A DNA stretch of 64,000 nt from Atriophallophorus winterbourni (lineage: Eukaryota; Platyhelminthes; Trematoda; Plagiorchiida; Microphallidae), in assembly GCA_013407085.1 (NCBI GenBank), contig JACCGJ010016507.1, positions 62,001 to 126,000 on the forward strand, in the 5' to 3' direction. Positions 21,246 through 33,559 of this stretch are shown here, piece after piece; the stretch's first letter is position 1; each line of letters begins with the position of its first letter. A program made the translations under genes and the position numbers. The notes beneath the pieces are model-generated. The model made no database searches, was not told the DNA's origin, and worked only from the letters and a program-made list of their open reading frames with translations.

Positions 21246-22134
21246 ACGACCCATTAAACAGTAAACCTACCGTTTAGAGGGTTGGAGCTGTAAACACATA
21301 CTCGTAACGGTGTTTCAAAGCCTTAGCTTCATGTACGAGTATTCACCATCGGAATCCTTTAAGTTACTGTTCCTATCTGTCAATGCAACAGCAAATAGTC
21401 GGTTAGTGCATTTGTAGGAAAAATGCGAATATCAACATACGGTTAATTCGGGATAGCGGCTACTTGGGCGTGCTACCTATCATTGCGGGATAGTATGCAT
21501 GTGCGAAATGTTCATGACTTTTTCGCGACCGTTTACGATTTCGTGAACGAAGCTTCAAAGTACGCATATGATGCACCCGATATTCGATCAGGTTTTGGTT
21601 GTTCCCGCATGCCAGTCGTATGCTAATTCGGTAATCTCAAATGTAGATTTGTTTGAAAAAATATGATTTTGAATCTTATTTCAGCGTCTCATTATAAATT
21701 TATCTGAATCGGTTGGATCATTTTCGTCTCATTGACGCTACGGTCGGCAGTATTCCCTGGAGGTTGGGTCTGATGGTGATCGAACCAATTGTTTAGTTTT
21801 GATAATTATTATTTTGATTGTTTAATTTGAACTAATAAACAAATAGCCACATTTCGTCAACGTGGGCTCGAATGGCTAGCCGTAGAACTCGGATATCTTC
21901 GTTTGGAAAACTATCCACTTTAAAAGTTGATCAATTCGCGTGTTGGAGTCAAAGTTCTACAATCGATGTTACTTTATTTCTAACACTCAACTTTTGGTTA
22001 GGTGCCGCACCTGAGGTGAAAGGCGCTTGCAAATTAGACAGGTAATTTCGCGACATCGAGGTCACGAGTTGTCAAGACTTCGCTTTAACCAATCAGTTTA
22101 AGACAGTGTAAAGAGTCATCTTCAAGCGCGCACG

Positions 22135-22372
22135 GATGCGCAATTGTGCATCATTTCTGTGCTTGGCGGCTAACATCGTGCTAAATTGATTGGCCATTGG
22201 TAGTGAGCTGCATGCTGAAATACGCTGGAGTGTCACTATCATTTCTATTTCCTTGCTCATATCTGTCTAGGCCTGGGCAACCTGACAGTATCTCAGCCCA
22301 CGTGCAGTCTCTGACTGTGGGGCACTTTGCCTGGATCAGGCTTGTGCTTTCATACATACATACATACATCTT
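22135..22372 (+). repeat. CATA-tailed SINE-like repeat, rightmost copy
   Basis: Full sense copy ending 'gctttcatacatacatacat'. I recognised no further copy of this family in the remaining 41 kb. Confidence 0.85.
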
Positions 22373-22374
22373 CA

Positions 22375-22660
22375 AGCAGGTTTTGATCGTACAACATTCT
22401 CAAATGGTTAGGCACCGTGATTTATCGGTTAGAATCTGTTTACCGTGGAACGCCTTGCCAAAAGAAGTCACGATTGGAATCTGGCGCAATGTTCATCTCG
22501 AAGTTCGATGAGTATGTGGTAAATCGTGGGCTGTATGACTGTCCTTATTACTTCTCAGAATTTTGTATGCTTTGCTCTATATGTTTCTGTCCTCCTGCCT
22601 TTTTGGATCTACTTCGCTCCCACCTCATCCTATCTGGATAAATTATATCTTTTGGTTTCC
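22375..22660 (+). mobile_element. CR1-like LINE 3' end
   Basis: Across a frameshift the plus strand reads 'SVRICLPWNALPKEV' and then 'FISKFDEYVVNRGLYDCPYY'. This is the C-terminal WN.LP motif of CR1/Jockey-type ORF2. The same tail occurs at about 28960-29100 and at the end of the LINE at 56200-58860. Confidence 0.7.
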
Positions 22661-23039
22661 TCTTAACACAAGCATTGTGAACCTACCATTTTCGGAGACA
22701 AAACACGCAATTCTATGGGAATCCATTTTTCACATTTTCACAAAACCCACGCAGGCAAGTTTGGGTGAAACACTGAATATACGATTGACTTTGCCACTAT
22801 TCGAAAGACCTTGGCTTTCCACTTCGCTTTAGACCAGAAAATCGGGTCCAATCTCAAGGAGCTACTACGACTTTAGTTATCTACCTTTCGTGGAGGCGAG
22901 ATTATCCCCTCACCCTGATCCAGCCCCTTTTCATCCGCTTTAGACCGGATTTCGCTTCATACGACGCGCTCATATCCATTTACCACACTGATCGATCGAT
23001 AATCTCACTCCGGCGTCATGACCTTACAAGTGAAGCTCA

Positions 23040-23300
23040 CGGTGCGTGACACGTTGGCTGTTTTATTTGTTATGATAAAGTTCATATGAAATGTGACGTT
23101 ACCCAGACGGCTGATGCTATTACAATTATTAATGAAGACGTAGTGCCAGGAGTTCATTATATCTGTCATTTATGCAGAACTGATTATAGAAACTTTATAA
23201 AGAGGACCACGAGCTCACATACTGAGCGTAATATAGGAATGTTGAGTTTGGAGAATAGTATACAGAGAATTGAATGTTTGTTGAATGGCTTAATGATGGG
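23040..23300 (+). mobile_element. LINE ORF1 relic with a PHD-like zinc finger
   Basis: The frame reads 'GCFICYDKVHMKCDVT' and later 'YICHLCRTDY', a C-x2-C ... H-x2-C ... C-x2-C pattern. A PHD-like finger of this kind occurs in ORF1 of CR1-type LINEs. It is followed at once by copy 2 of the twin repeat. Confidence 0.55.
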
Positions 23301-23326
23301 TAAACTGAAGTTTAGACAAGCCTGGT

Positions 23327-24096
23327 GCCTGTCAGTGGTTATACATGGGCTGAGATACCGTCGTGTTGCTCAAATCTAACATGTGAGAACATGGTTAATT
23401 TGTTTGTTTTATACTATGTGCGTATGTCATTCTGCTAAGTTAATTTGTTCACAGTAATGTACATTACCTGACTGTAAGGTTGCAGTGGTCTATCAGATCA
23501 CAGTTACCTAGAAATGCCTTCGTTATATTGGCGCCGTGACTGAAGAATGTTAGTGTTCGCGAAATCCACTTTTGTTCAGAAATATGAAAACCCTTACTCA
23601 ACTTACACGACAGCCACCAACGTAGATGAAGTTATCGGCGAATTTTCGCTTTGTATCACAGCAAGTGGGATTCTAGTCAAGCTCGCATTAATGACTGTGC
23701 GTTTCCGATTCCTTCAATTTCATAGCGATCATGGACTAATTCGAATCGGACAGATGATTGAGCTTGTCGCCTTGGAGACATTCCACCATGATGATGATTT
23801 GATTCATTTGCGCATTCGTCCCTTAATGCGTTTGGATAGAGCGATTCGGTTTATCTTCATCAGCTTCTTAGAGCCTTAAGCCTTTGTTTTTTGGCTCACA
23901 GTTACCGATCGTATCGGCCTGGTGATTGAAACATGTAAGATGCATCTAAAAATGTTCACTTGACGTTTAGTGGGCCTGCAATATGCTCTTTATTGAGCAG
24001 GTGCCCTGTGATCACAAACGCGTGTTCTTTCTATACCGTGCCTTCTCTACCTTTTCGATGAGATTTCTGAGCTTGAAGCACTGCGTTCTGTAGTCG
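23327..24096 (+). repeat. Twin interspersed repeat, copy 2
   Basis: Partner of 18077-18853. The 110-codon frame lies at 23547-23879. The two translations differ at about five residues, for about three silent changes, which looks like neutral drift. Confidence 0.85.
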
Positions 24097-24360
24097 AATG
24101 TACTGACTGAAACCCCGACTTGAGCGTGAAGATAGTGTTTTATCTCTGGTTCTAGGGAGGCAACGAGTTGAAAACGTGATAATCAACATGGAGGCATGTG
24201 ATCTAGAAATTCGGAACAACTAATCTGTTCCCATGACCTACGTGCTTTGAAGGGGTGTGAACCAAACTCGAATCAATCCACAAATAAAAAGCTGCCCTTA
24301 GAGATACCAACTGATATCATATTTGATATTAGTTAGGCTAAACGAAATAAAATTTCCACA

Positions 24361-24690
24361 AATGGTACCTGGATATGTAGGAAGCCTTTGACCGCGTAAA
24401 CCACAGTACTCCACTACAGAGGCTGGAACGTTGTGGTACCGCTGTTTGGAAAATTACCTGACTGATCGACTTTTTCAAGTCTCTGGATGGTGCTTGTCGA
24501 ATTCGGTAGCCGTGACAAGTCGGGTGCCTCAGGGATCCGTCATCGAATCAATACTCTTCGCAGTTTATGCCAATGACATCAAGTGTAAGATCGTACTGTT
24601 CGCTGACGATATAAAAGTGTGATCGAGGATAAATAAGCTCGAAGATTGCGAAGGATCTGGAGAAAATCCACGCTTGGTCCAAGTACATGG
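24361..24690 (+). mobile_element. CR1-like LINE RT fragment
   Basis: Reads 'EAFDRVNHSTPLQRLERC', 'VPQGSVIESILFAVYANDI' and 'KIVLFADDIKV' across frameshifts and a stop. These are RT blocks with an intact FADD. It breaks off where a hammerhead-family repeat begins, near 24690. Confidence 0.8.
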
Positions 24691-24785
24691 GGATCCTGAT
24701 CATACTGTCCCTACATAATGAGTGCAACAGCACGAAACCGATCGTGGGGTGTATGTGATGCAAATACATGCAAATGAGCTTTTTT
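24690..24785 (+). repeat. Hammerhead family B element, decayed copy
   Basis: Contains 'gatcctgatcatactgtccc', then a damaged core (ATAATGA in place of CTGATGA), stem II 'gtgcaacagcac', and GAAACC. 'gtggggtgtatg' can still pair with 'catactgtccctac' as stem I. The core mutations predict no self-cleavage. Confidence 0.6.
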
Positions 24786-26150
24786 GTCCATGGTCATGGA
24801 TTCAAACACTGTTTACATCGAGGACATTGACAGCACATTTGTAGATGACATAGCAATTTTAGCTGTGTTTTCGGCTGCCGAAAACCCAGAACCCAAGATC
24901 CCTTTCTGACTCGGTTTAGCTCAAAATAATCTGCCCAAAGTTATTAGTACTGGAAGGGCTTACCAATTTGCAGCATCTTGCATTTTTAAAATTGAATGGT
25001 AGCTTATTCATTCCCGGCCATCCATGGAGAGGAACTTAATAATCTTGTTTGCGTGTAAAATTTTTCCGCATATGAATTCTAATATTATCTGCAGAAACAA
25101 TAAACTTTCATGAGAGCGTCTCTGGTAGATCATTAATGTAAAGCAAAGCACGTACTGCCCCGAGGACAAAGACTTGTGGTATGCCACTCGAGGCATCAAT
25201 GACACGTCAATGTGCCACGATGATTTGCGCGATTGTCTTGCGCTCAGTTAGGAATCAATCAGGACATACGATTAACTGTCCGCTGATATACATCAGCTGC
25301 ACCTTTTGCAGTAATCGATAATGATGAACTCGGTCAAAAGCTCTAGACATATTCAGATGGCATGCGTGGATGGTAGCTTTTTCGTTAAACACTGGGGTCC
25401 AAGCGTTTAACACCATCAGCAAATTTGTCAAGCATGAGCGAGATTCACGGAAAACAGGCTACATTGCAGATATTATAATATGCTATCCCAAATGATGAAA
25501 TATTTTCTCCGTCCTTATACGCTCTAGATTTTCGGATATCACAAGAAGTAAGGTGACAGGACGGCAATTTATAGGATCTGAACGTCTACTAGCCTTGTAG
25601 CCAGGTGAAATTACCCCAGTCATCAACTCGGTTGGCACCACTCCTTTTGTTAGAGAATGTTTAAAAAATTCGACAAATGTTGCACATAGATGAGTACTTT
25701 AGTACTGATGGTGTGATGTCATCTGCTCCATTGAATTTTAGGGTGCATTCGGCACAAATGTTGTATGATATCTGAAATGATCTCGATGTCATTCTGCTGT
25801 TGCGTCGCGGTCGATCTCGGTAAGTCTTCAATCGTATGCTTCCCGTTTAAAGATTCATTTCCATGCATTACGACCTTTGCCAACGCTTCAACAATGCGAC
25901 CACATGAAGTAAACAAAGATCTTTATGCTTGTCCATACGTATTCGTAAAATTGACTCTGGTTGAGAAACTCTTTAAACGCCATACGAATGTCCCTTCACA
26001 CAACTTATGAGCACAGACAGATTTTTCATCATTGATCAAAACGGTCATGAGGACACCGTCAGAATAGCTTTCCTGAAACCGCCATACATCCAGCAAGACA
26101 ATACACATTCTGCATCTCAAAACATTTCTTCGACAGTTTATTCCACCACA
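24786..26150 (-). mobile_element. CR1-like LINE RT relic
   Basis: Minus strand, with several stops: 'VVPTELMTGVISPGYK', 'SDPINCRPVTLLLVISENLE', 'CHLNMSRAFDRVHHYRLLQK', 'SSGIPQVFVLGAVRALLYIN' and a decayed catalytic box. The block order is that of CR1/Jockey RT. No intact ORF remains. Confidence 0.7.
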
Positions 26151-26159
26151 CCCACCCAC

Positions 26160-28265
26160 TAATAACTATCTTTCCAGATGTATACCTACTCTCCCTGATC
26201 AACACTGAGGATTACTGTTATGTTTGTGTAAATTTCTCGCGCGCTCGCGTGTAAAGGAGATCCAAAACCCATTACTTAGCTCTTTTATTAACTCAATGGA
26301 CGAATATCACAATATCTGTGCCCGAAACAATAATCACTTCATGCGTTCACGATGAATATTGATTGATGAATAATCGATAGTGCATTCGCTGTCTATAATA
26401 CGGATTCATCCCGTGACACTTAAATTGAACGTTCATGCAACTCATGATTCAGGGAGACGTTGTGTACCACCTTGTACAGTCTCTAATGTTGTTATAAATT
26501 TTGTTGTTTATTGTTTCAATAAAAATCTGCAATCTATACTTTTAGTGCGGTTCATCATTTTCGCTTGCTTGATTCGTCTGTCTACCAAGTTAGTTCCTCC
26601 TCGGAAGTTGCATTGTGGAATTCAGTTCAACTTCTGTGAACCTTAAGTGCTAACGGTTCTGAATAAATTTTAGCCACGTTTGGATATTTCCTATTTTATA
26701 CTAAGTAGGATTTCTGCGTCGAAATCATTATTGGACTGTTGGAACTGATGAGAAGACCGCTTGAATGTTCGTGTGCTTGGTATCAATCTGCACTATTTCG
26801 ATATTTGGTTATTACTCGTTATAATAATAATGATAATAATAACAATAACAATAAGAACGCTTTCGGTCTTTTTTCCACTACATGTGTTCAGGGAATATTT
26901 TTCACAAACAACACTTGTGGTTGCTTAAATAATTAGCAATTAGCATTCATTGGTTTCGAACGGTTCCTCCATCTATAATTGGAGTTTGATAGCCTAGTTT
27001 CATCGAGCCTTGTATAACTGAAATGCTAGTAACTATATCTCAGCTGAAACATGAGCCTTCCTTATATATTTACTTATTACGAGGTAATTAATTAAAATGA
27101 GATCGCAAATCATTCACTAAAGTTAACGGCTACAGTTGAAGGCGTTTATCGTTACAGATATACAAAACTTACTCAGGTATAAGCAAACAATCGCCTGAAA
27201 TAATTGCTTAGAACTTGAATTTCAGTCTTTTCTCTCTATGCCTCGCTATTCTGACATTTTCATACAATTTCCAAATTCACTTTGAATCAATAAAAAGTTG
27301 TGTTGCAAAATTAAGCACAACTGCATTTTCAGGCATTTCGTCGACCGATTTTTGTCGAGTCAAAAATGCCTTGCGAACGCCTTATTCTTCAATACCAACC
27401 GAAAAAATGCCACTAAAATGGCTTGCATAAAATTGCTTCAGGCAACCACATAATCGGATCCTTCGTAGTATAGCTGCGAATCCCATAGATAATTATGAAA
27501 CCAAAAATTCCACTGAACAATCGCTTCTAGCAACCAAATATAACAGTGAATGCTTTTATTAACGCTATAAAATCAGGCTATTCTAAAAATCTATATTTCG
27601 TTGAATAAGCGAATCTTGCTGCGTCCTAATCAAACTTTGCTGTAGTGAGAACCACTACAGCCTGGTCATATAACGATGATAAATTTAAAATCAAGCAGCA
27701 TGACAACAGTGCATAGAAATCTTGGTAGTACCTGGGTTATTCAAAACTTATTTGGCGTACACAACCACTAAAGTAATACCGAGATAATCTACGCACAAAC
27801 GCATTGATTTTGCATAATAACTATGTAGAACAAGGCATCCGAAACAAAATGTAGGATGCTGAGCCCTCAGAAATGTGGTTCTAGTCTTAGTAAATCGGAC
27901 ATCATGTGCAGTAAAGAAGTTGATCAATTTGAAGCAAGATAATTGAAATAATAGTCTAACATAACAACAAATAGCACAAAATAAATATATGTACTAATCT
28001 CTGACGGTGGAATCATTCTTGCAACAAATGATAATAGTGGTGGCGCGGATCATTTAGGGTTAATATTTCTGATGTTATAGACATTCCTCGAAGAGTGGCA
28101 CTCCACAACGCGGTCATTGAATCAACACGTTCAATCGAACGACATGTATGTGCCAACGAGGAACCGAACATTAAGCCGTGTGACCTTGAGAAGAACCAAT
28201 GACGAGGAAAGAAACAGAATGGTCAGCGTATAAAAATCTGAAAACACGACGATTACGAACACTTC
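26160..28265. other. Intergenic, AT-rich, little recognised
   Basis: An AAT/AAC-rich simple stretch lies at about 26818-26858. Otherwise I see no gene, RNA or named element. Confidence 0.4.
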
Positions 28266-28278
28266 GCAAGAAGCCCAG

Positions 28279-28312
28279 CTGACGATGTCATCTAGCTTGA
28301 TGACGAAACGTC
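28279..28312 (+). ncRNA. Hammerhead-like motif (weak candidate)
   Basis: CTGACGA at 28279-28285 is followed by 'tgtcatctagcttgatgac', which forms a 6-bp hairpin, then GAAA, then ACGTC. The core fits CUGANGA ... GAA with a minimal helix III. Stem I has only two clear pairs and there is an extra base before stem II, so activity is doubtful. Confidence 0.35.
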
Positions 28313-28959
28313 CTACTGCTACAATGCCAGCTCAGCGAACACACAACGCACAACATCCAATCCCTGAGCTACACATATTCGCTGCAATACCGAACGCAAT
28401 TAGCGTTGGGTAGGTTGACCTCAAGGATGATCGAGACTCAATCGATGGGTGTGCAACGAGTGGGGTTTACGTGGTTATTGTTGGACCGAGGAAATTGAAA
28501 AGTGATAACTGGCCAGATGTTCGCCACCTGCCACTGGTAGACCTGAAATGACATGACGCGTTCATTTTCGGCTTCTCTACCACACCCTCTACAATATGAT
28601 CGGCTGAACATGAAGCTAAACTTAAAATGTTTTTATTTGTAATACTGAAATATTATAAAGTAGTATGAATAATAGATTAGCGGAACAGCCGGTTCTTTTG
28701 CGATAGATCCAGCAACTTTCAAGATTAAAAATTTATAGTGAAATAAGCCAATAGCTGTAAATACCAAAGAATATACGCTAACATTCACATAAATCGTAGT
28801 TCTCTGTTCAGAACACTTTACAACACCAAATAACGAATGTAAATGTCAAAAATAAATTTGTATATCGAGTAGAGTATATCAAGTGGATGTCTCTTGCATC
28901 GGAAAGTCTAATTTCACGTTCAGTTGCGCATGCATGGAGATTCCACCACTTGTACATGA

Positions 28960-29520
28960 CGAACCATGTGGTATTTGATTGTTTATGGTATTTCTGGGAA
29001 TATTTTATATTTTTGCTTCATATACCTCGTAATCATGTGGTTATTGTAAAGCTAAGTTCTTTTTCTACCAAAATAATTTTGGGTTTCTGGGTTCTCTTGA
29101 GGTAGGAAATTCCAGAAAAATATAACATGCACGACAAAAATGGTGCCGATAATCAATACGTGAACTGAGGATGTAGACGGATAGTGTATGTACATGTCGC
29201 ACTATTTTTCGCGAAGATCAATCACTAAATTAGTCTCTTTGTGATAAATTTTACGAAAGAGGACATTATCTTTTCGCAGCCAAGGAGTCCAGACCTCTAC
29301 CACATACTCCATCGTTAGACGAAGGCAGACATTCATTATCACTTGTAACGCTACCTGCGAGATTCTTCCAAATAATCCAAATATACCTATCTGTCTGCTA
29401 ACCTGTCGATATAAATTCTGACAGTAAACTGTGCTTTTGAACCACGGCGACCACACTTCACTGCATCCGCGTATTCGATGACTGGTCTCAAGTAGGCTTT
29501 TCATTATCCTTGGGAATATC
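28960..29520. mobile_element. Two abutting LINE 3' ends
   Basis: 28960-29100 on plus is a LINE tail ending 'ttctttttctaccaaaataa'. 29100-29504 on minus encodes 'RLTMEYVVEVWTPWLRKDNV' and 'KIYHKETNLVIDL', the CR1 ORF2 C-terminal block. The neighbouring 'aattccagaaaaatataaca' resembles 40530-40560. Confidence 0.7.
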
Positions 29521-30469
29521 TTGAGCGAAATTTCCTAGATAACCCCGTTTGTGGTAGAATTTAGGACACGTGTTTCTTTTTTAAAGACAATATTAGTTTA
29601 AGCGACGTTTTCAAACTGGAAGAATATCCAACACCAATCTTATTTTTCTCTTCACAGCAATTTTCAAGTGTGTGAACCTGTATGGAAATGTATCTTTTCC
29701 TTACTTCCCTACGTTCCTGCGCCTGCCTATGTGGAAGTTAAATATAGCTTGTTCTTCACTTCAACGACTAACTGCGAAGAACAACCTTTGGCTTCGCGAA
29801 ATCACTCGATATTCTGGAAGATATGCATCTCTTTCTTACGACTCCCGAAATCACTTTTTTTATTGCCTTTTCAGGATAGATCTGTACTAAATAACGAATA
29901 CTCGTCTTATATACCTAAAAGAAAGCTTAAACCTTTGTGTTTAGTAATCTTTGTCATGCGCACTCTTAATTATAAAGCCATGCGAAATTTGGCATGGGCC
30001 TAACACAATGAGCACTCAGACAGACGTATCCTGGGAAAAATTTAGACATGTCCGATACAAGTTGGCACCTTAATTCACGAAGAATGAGCTATATCATATT
30101 GGATGCTTGTGAAGAGATTGTAAGACTCATAAAGACTCGACATCAGGTTTTTTTTACCCAGTGGTGCATTTCCATAAAACGCTAGGTTCTTTGTTATTTT
30201 TTGGTGTTGTATAAAGTGTCGTTATTCTCTGTTGATTAATTGTCAATTTTTTTTCCGTGTATTTTAGTTTAATTTAGTGATAATTTTCTCTTGTGTCCCC
30301 CTAATAAACGGTTCTTATCACAAAAATCTTTACTTATATTGCTAACTTTGTTTTAATTAACTTCCTCTATTTTTTAGTTTATAGTTTTCAAATTACTCAT
30401 TAAACCTAAATCGTATCGAAGAAAATACAATGGAATGATTATTTTCTTTAGTTTTGTTTTACTTGCAGT

Positions 30470-30800
30470 GAAATAACTTAAGATCTGCAAAATCCCCGAT
30501 GCCTAATTTGTAATGTTGTTTTCTCAAACGAAAATTTGGAGCCATCGAAGTTGCGAGAACATTTCAACAACCGGCATGGTGGAGCAGATTTTGTAAGCCG
30601 TGATGTTGCATCATTAAAGCAAAAGGATCGCTTTAATTAACAAGGAATCCTACTAACAAACCACCATTGATGGCTTCATACCACGTGACAAATGAAGTAG
30701 CCAATTGCAGAAGTGATGATAAAGCCGTGAGTATCGGATATCGCGAAAATCGTTACATGTGTGTGAGACTATTAAAATATTTTAAGTGTGCGGAGCATTA
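30470..30800 (+). mobile_element. hAT-type transposase relic (BED zinc finger)
   Basis: The frame reads 'CLICNVVFSNENLEPSKLRE' then 'HFNNRHG' and 'SLKQKDRF' before a stop. This is a C-x2-C ... H-x4-H BED finger as in ZBED/SCAND3 proteins derived from hAT transposases. After a shift, 'ASYHVTNEVANCRSDDKAV' fits the next conserved stretch. The catalytic part was not found. Confidence 0.6.
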
Positions 30801-30999
30801 AAAAGTTTGGGAACCATTGTTCTACGCGATGCTAAACAACGCGACAAAGGTTAAACAAGAAGGTTTTCCTATTCAGATAACGGATGGATTGACAGATACT
30901 ACCAGGGCTACATCTGATTCCTTAGCAACATTTTATGCGTAAGTCTTTTGTCAAAAGAATATTTTACTGCCAACAACTTTGCCAGGTTTAATAGAGATC

Positions 31000-31350
31000 G
31001 AAAGCTTAAGTGATGGCGACGTGACTTCTACAGGTTGTACGAAATCATGTACGCGGGTTAAATGTTAACAAACTCTCGGGGGAATACGGAATAACCCCGG
31101 CTATTCTGAAATCACGTGAGGTGGAGCTTTGTGACCAACTATATGAATTATTTAAACACACTAAGTACCGGAATCGTAACAGTCCACTGGAAAGCACCAG
31201 TCTATAAAGGTGTCAGTTGTACGGATCCGGTCAATTACCGCGATGTGACGCTCCTTTGAGAGATGTCTGAATTATTAGAACGTTTGGTACGTGAAAAATT
31301 TAACAGACACCTCGAGATCCATAAAATTCTAAATTTTTCGAATAAATATT
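31000..31350 (+). mobile_element. LINE RT fragment
   Basis: 'WKAPVYKGVSCTDPVNYRDV' and 'MSELLERLVREKFNRHLEIH' form the RT block 'W..A.V.PI.K......YRP.SL......E'. Stops interrupt it. Confidence 0.55.
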
Positions 31351-31452
31351 AATTATAAGATACATTTTGGCAAACATACAATCACATCAGTCATGAGCGT
31401 CAGATAGTTGATATCTCTGCTCTATCCAACTTATTCCTGCATGCCACAACAG

Positions 31453-31560
31453 AAGTAAGTAAGTAAGTAAGTAGAAGTAAGTAAGTAGTATTCTGACCAA
31501 GGCGTCCAAACGTCTGACTTACAAGAAAGGTTAAAGCTTCCGTTCAATCCTGGTGTGCCT
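31453..31560 (+). repeat. (AAGT)n run next to a weak tRNA-like stretch
   Basis: AAGT repeats fill 31453-31492. The following bases hold 'cgttcaatcctgg', like a Pol III B box. No cloverleaf could be folded with confidence. Confidence 0.4.
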
Positions 31561-32533
31561 CAATTATAAGATACCTGTGGCAAGTGTTACCATTAGCGTT
31601 TACATAATCAACATCTAACCAAAAGAATATATCTGAAACAGATCAGAGATGCAAGGGATTACCAGGAATCTACGTATCCTTTCTGATGTAACAATGAAGA
31701 AGTGTAGAGACGCGGAATAAAACCGCTTGGCGAACGTCTACACACTAAGGTGCTCGATGCTGCTAGGGCAGGTTGCATTGCGGTCAGTAAATTAAATGAA
31801 GCTGAGATCTCAACTATCTAGCGTTCAGGACTGATACAAACGTACGTTAGAGCACGGTAGCAATTTATCTTATAAATAATATTAATTCATTAAACTTACA
31901 ATAAATTTGATTTTAACCACTTTAAACATTCACAATTACCCATCTAAACAACTGCATCCGCCGACCCTGAATGCGTTCATTCGTAACAGGCGTAAATGAT
32001 GTACAACCCATCAAGGCCGGTCAAACAAGCCCAACGTGGTGAATGTTGAAGTTAACCGATTGGCACGAAATCTACTGACAAATAAGATCAAAATGACAAC
32101 CGATACAGACGTATTGAAGACAGTGTCATGGTAACGAAGTTCGCCGATATAAAATAAACGTGTTTTATTCGTTGTCACGCGCGTAATAAACGCGTTGACC
32201 AATTGGCGTTCTCTTGTTTTGTGGGATTCGTGGAAAAACGTGTTTAACGTTAAAAAGTTTGAGCTCAGGATGCCGTCGACATGTGGGTACGAAACGCGAA
32301 TGTGTGTATGACGTGGTTGACGTTGCATCCAGTGTTCTCGAAGCCTGTGCAAAGAACGCATAGCACTCTAGTGCGTGAAACTCGATTACATCTCGATTAA
32401 CCTAATGTATTCATTAACTCCACAAACCTTACACATCATAGTTATTCATTTGGGTTTTCGGATAAGTATTTCTTATTTATACACTACTCTTCACTACCGT
32501 GCTGCTCCAGATTTCAAAGAAAAGTCCATCCAA

Positions 32534-32590
32534 TGGAAGCACTGGACTAGAGTTTCGCTCTCATTAGAGCTCATCAGCAGTGCATATCCA
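32534..32590 (-). ncRNA. Hammerhead ribozyme, type I with a minimal helix III
   Basis: On the minus strand: stem I strand 'tgga tat gcactg', core CTGATGA (32577-32571), stem II 'gctct aatg agagc' (perfect 5 bp), GAA, helix III 'act ct agt', the cleavage triplet GTC, then stem I partner 'cagtgc t tcca'. All canonical core bases are present. Stem I is 6 bp, an internal loop, then 4 bp. The very short helix III is typical of retroelement-borne hammerheads, which often cleave as dimers. Confidence 0.82.
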
Positions 32591-32601
32591 TGACTTGATC
32601 C

Positions 32602-32612
32602 GGATTTGAACC
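32602..32612 (-). promoter_or_regulatory. Pol III B box of the hammerhead SINE
   Basis: Reads GGTTCAAATCC on the minus strand, a perfect match to GGTTCRANNCC. Confidence 0.75.
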
Positions 32613-32662
32613 CTAGACCGCCTTGATGTTGAGCCGATGTGTTAAACGCTCAGTCAATCCGT

Positions 32663-32673
32663 CCGTTAGGCTA
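32663..32673 (-). promoter_or_regulatory. Pol III A box of the hammerhead SINE
   Basis: Reads TAGCCTAACGG on the minus strand and fits TRGYNNANNNG. It lies 50 bases before the B box, in the range seen in tRNA-derived promoters. Confidence 0.65.
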
Positions 32674-33559
32674 GGCTGGACTTATCTCATATGAACAGAA
32701 GCCACTCGGTATTAACAAGCAGTGGATGCCCGACATGTTTCAAAGGGGGTAGCCGGCCCTACCGACAATTACCCCAGTGATGTCTATTTGCATAAGAAGG
32801 ATTAGAAAGATTTGATAATTTACTTACCTCATCGTGTATCGAAGTAACCAACAGATTTATTCTGATAAAGATTCTCTGCCAAGGGTAATAAGTCATACGG
32901 AATAATGAGTAGAACCCTTATAATTTTTTATGGATGTTGCATTTCGATTTTTTTGGGACGTATTACAATCATATGTTTGTTTATTATTATAGTTTAAGAC
33001 AGCATGCATAAACAACAAGAAACTACCATAAATTTCGTTAAGCGATAACCTAACAACCCTTTAACATTTAGAGAGATGAATGCGCAAATCTGGACGTTGA
33101 ATGCATGGAGAAAATTGCAGTAAAACAATGAAAACATGAATTAGACGACGGATCTATGTCTTGATCAACGATGCGATTATTATTGGTGTTACAATAGTTG
33201 TGCCTAGAGTCTTGATTTTTCACCTATACAATCATTAAAAATGCAACAAACAAGCTACCATGCACGGGCTACTGGGTGGACGCACAAATTTGCGATCGCA
33301 TACTCCACACTCCGATCCAGATGGTTCATATACAATTGAACTTGTCCCAAATACCTTATTTGGAATATATCAATTTCAAGTTCGATAAACCTGAATCCTC
33401 AAAATCAAAATTTTCCCGTTTCAACCCAGCGCAACATCGCTTCCAATCCATAATAACGCAACTGCTCAAATACTGTCAGGCAGCTGCCGTCATCTCAAAT
33501 CTATTGACAGTTGTTTCAACTCTATCAGATCAAATATCGCGATGAAGTACTGATTTACG

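Larger units (their letters stand above)
19407..22134. other. Intergenic region after the lifeguard gene
   Basis: Two sense SINE-like copies lie at about 20225-20440 and 21100-21245. No other gene, RNA or element was recognised. No clear AATAAA is seen close behind the lifeguard stop. Confidence 0.5.
32500..32760 (-). repeat. SINE with tRNA-like head and hammerhead ribozyme (Sm-alpha-like)
   Basis: Read on the minus strand: A box, B box 50 bases later, then a hammerhead 11 bases downstream. A Pol III promoter followed by a hammerhead is the layout of the schistosome Sm-alpha repeats (established knowledge). The outer ends are estimates. Confidence 0.7.

Noticed and set aside
26741..26775. 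CTGATGAG at 26751 as another hammerhead
   Set aside because: No GAAA block follows a hairpin and no stem I partner is visible.
31480..31570. tRNA gene after the AAGT run
   Set aside because: Only a B-box-like stretch is present. I could not form the acceptor, D or anticodon stems.
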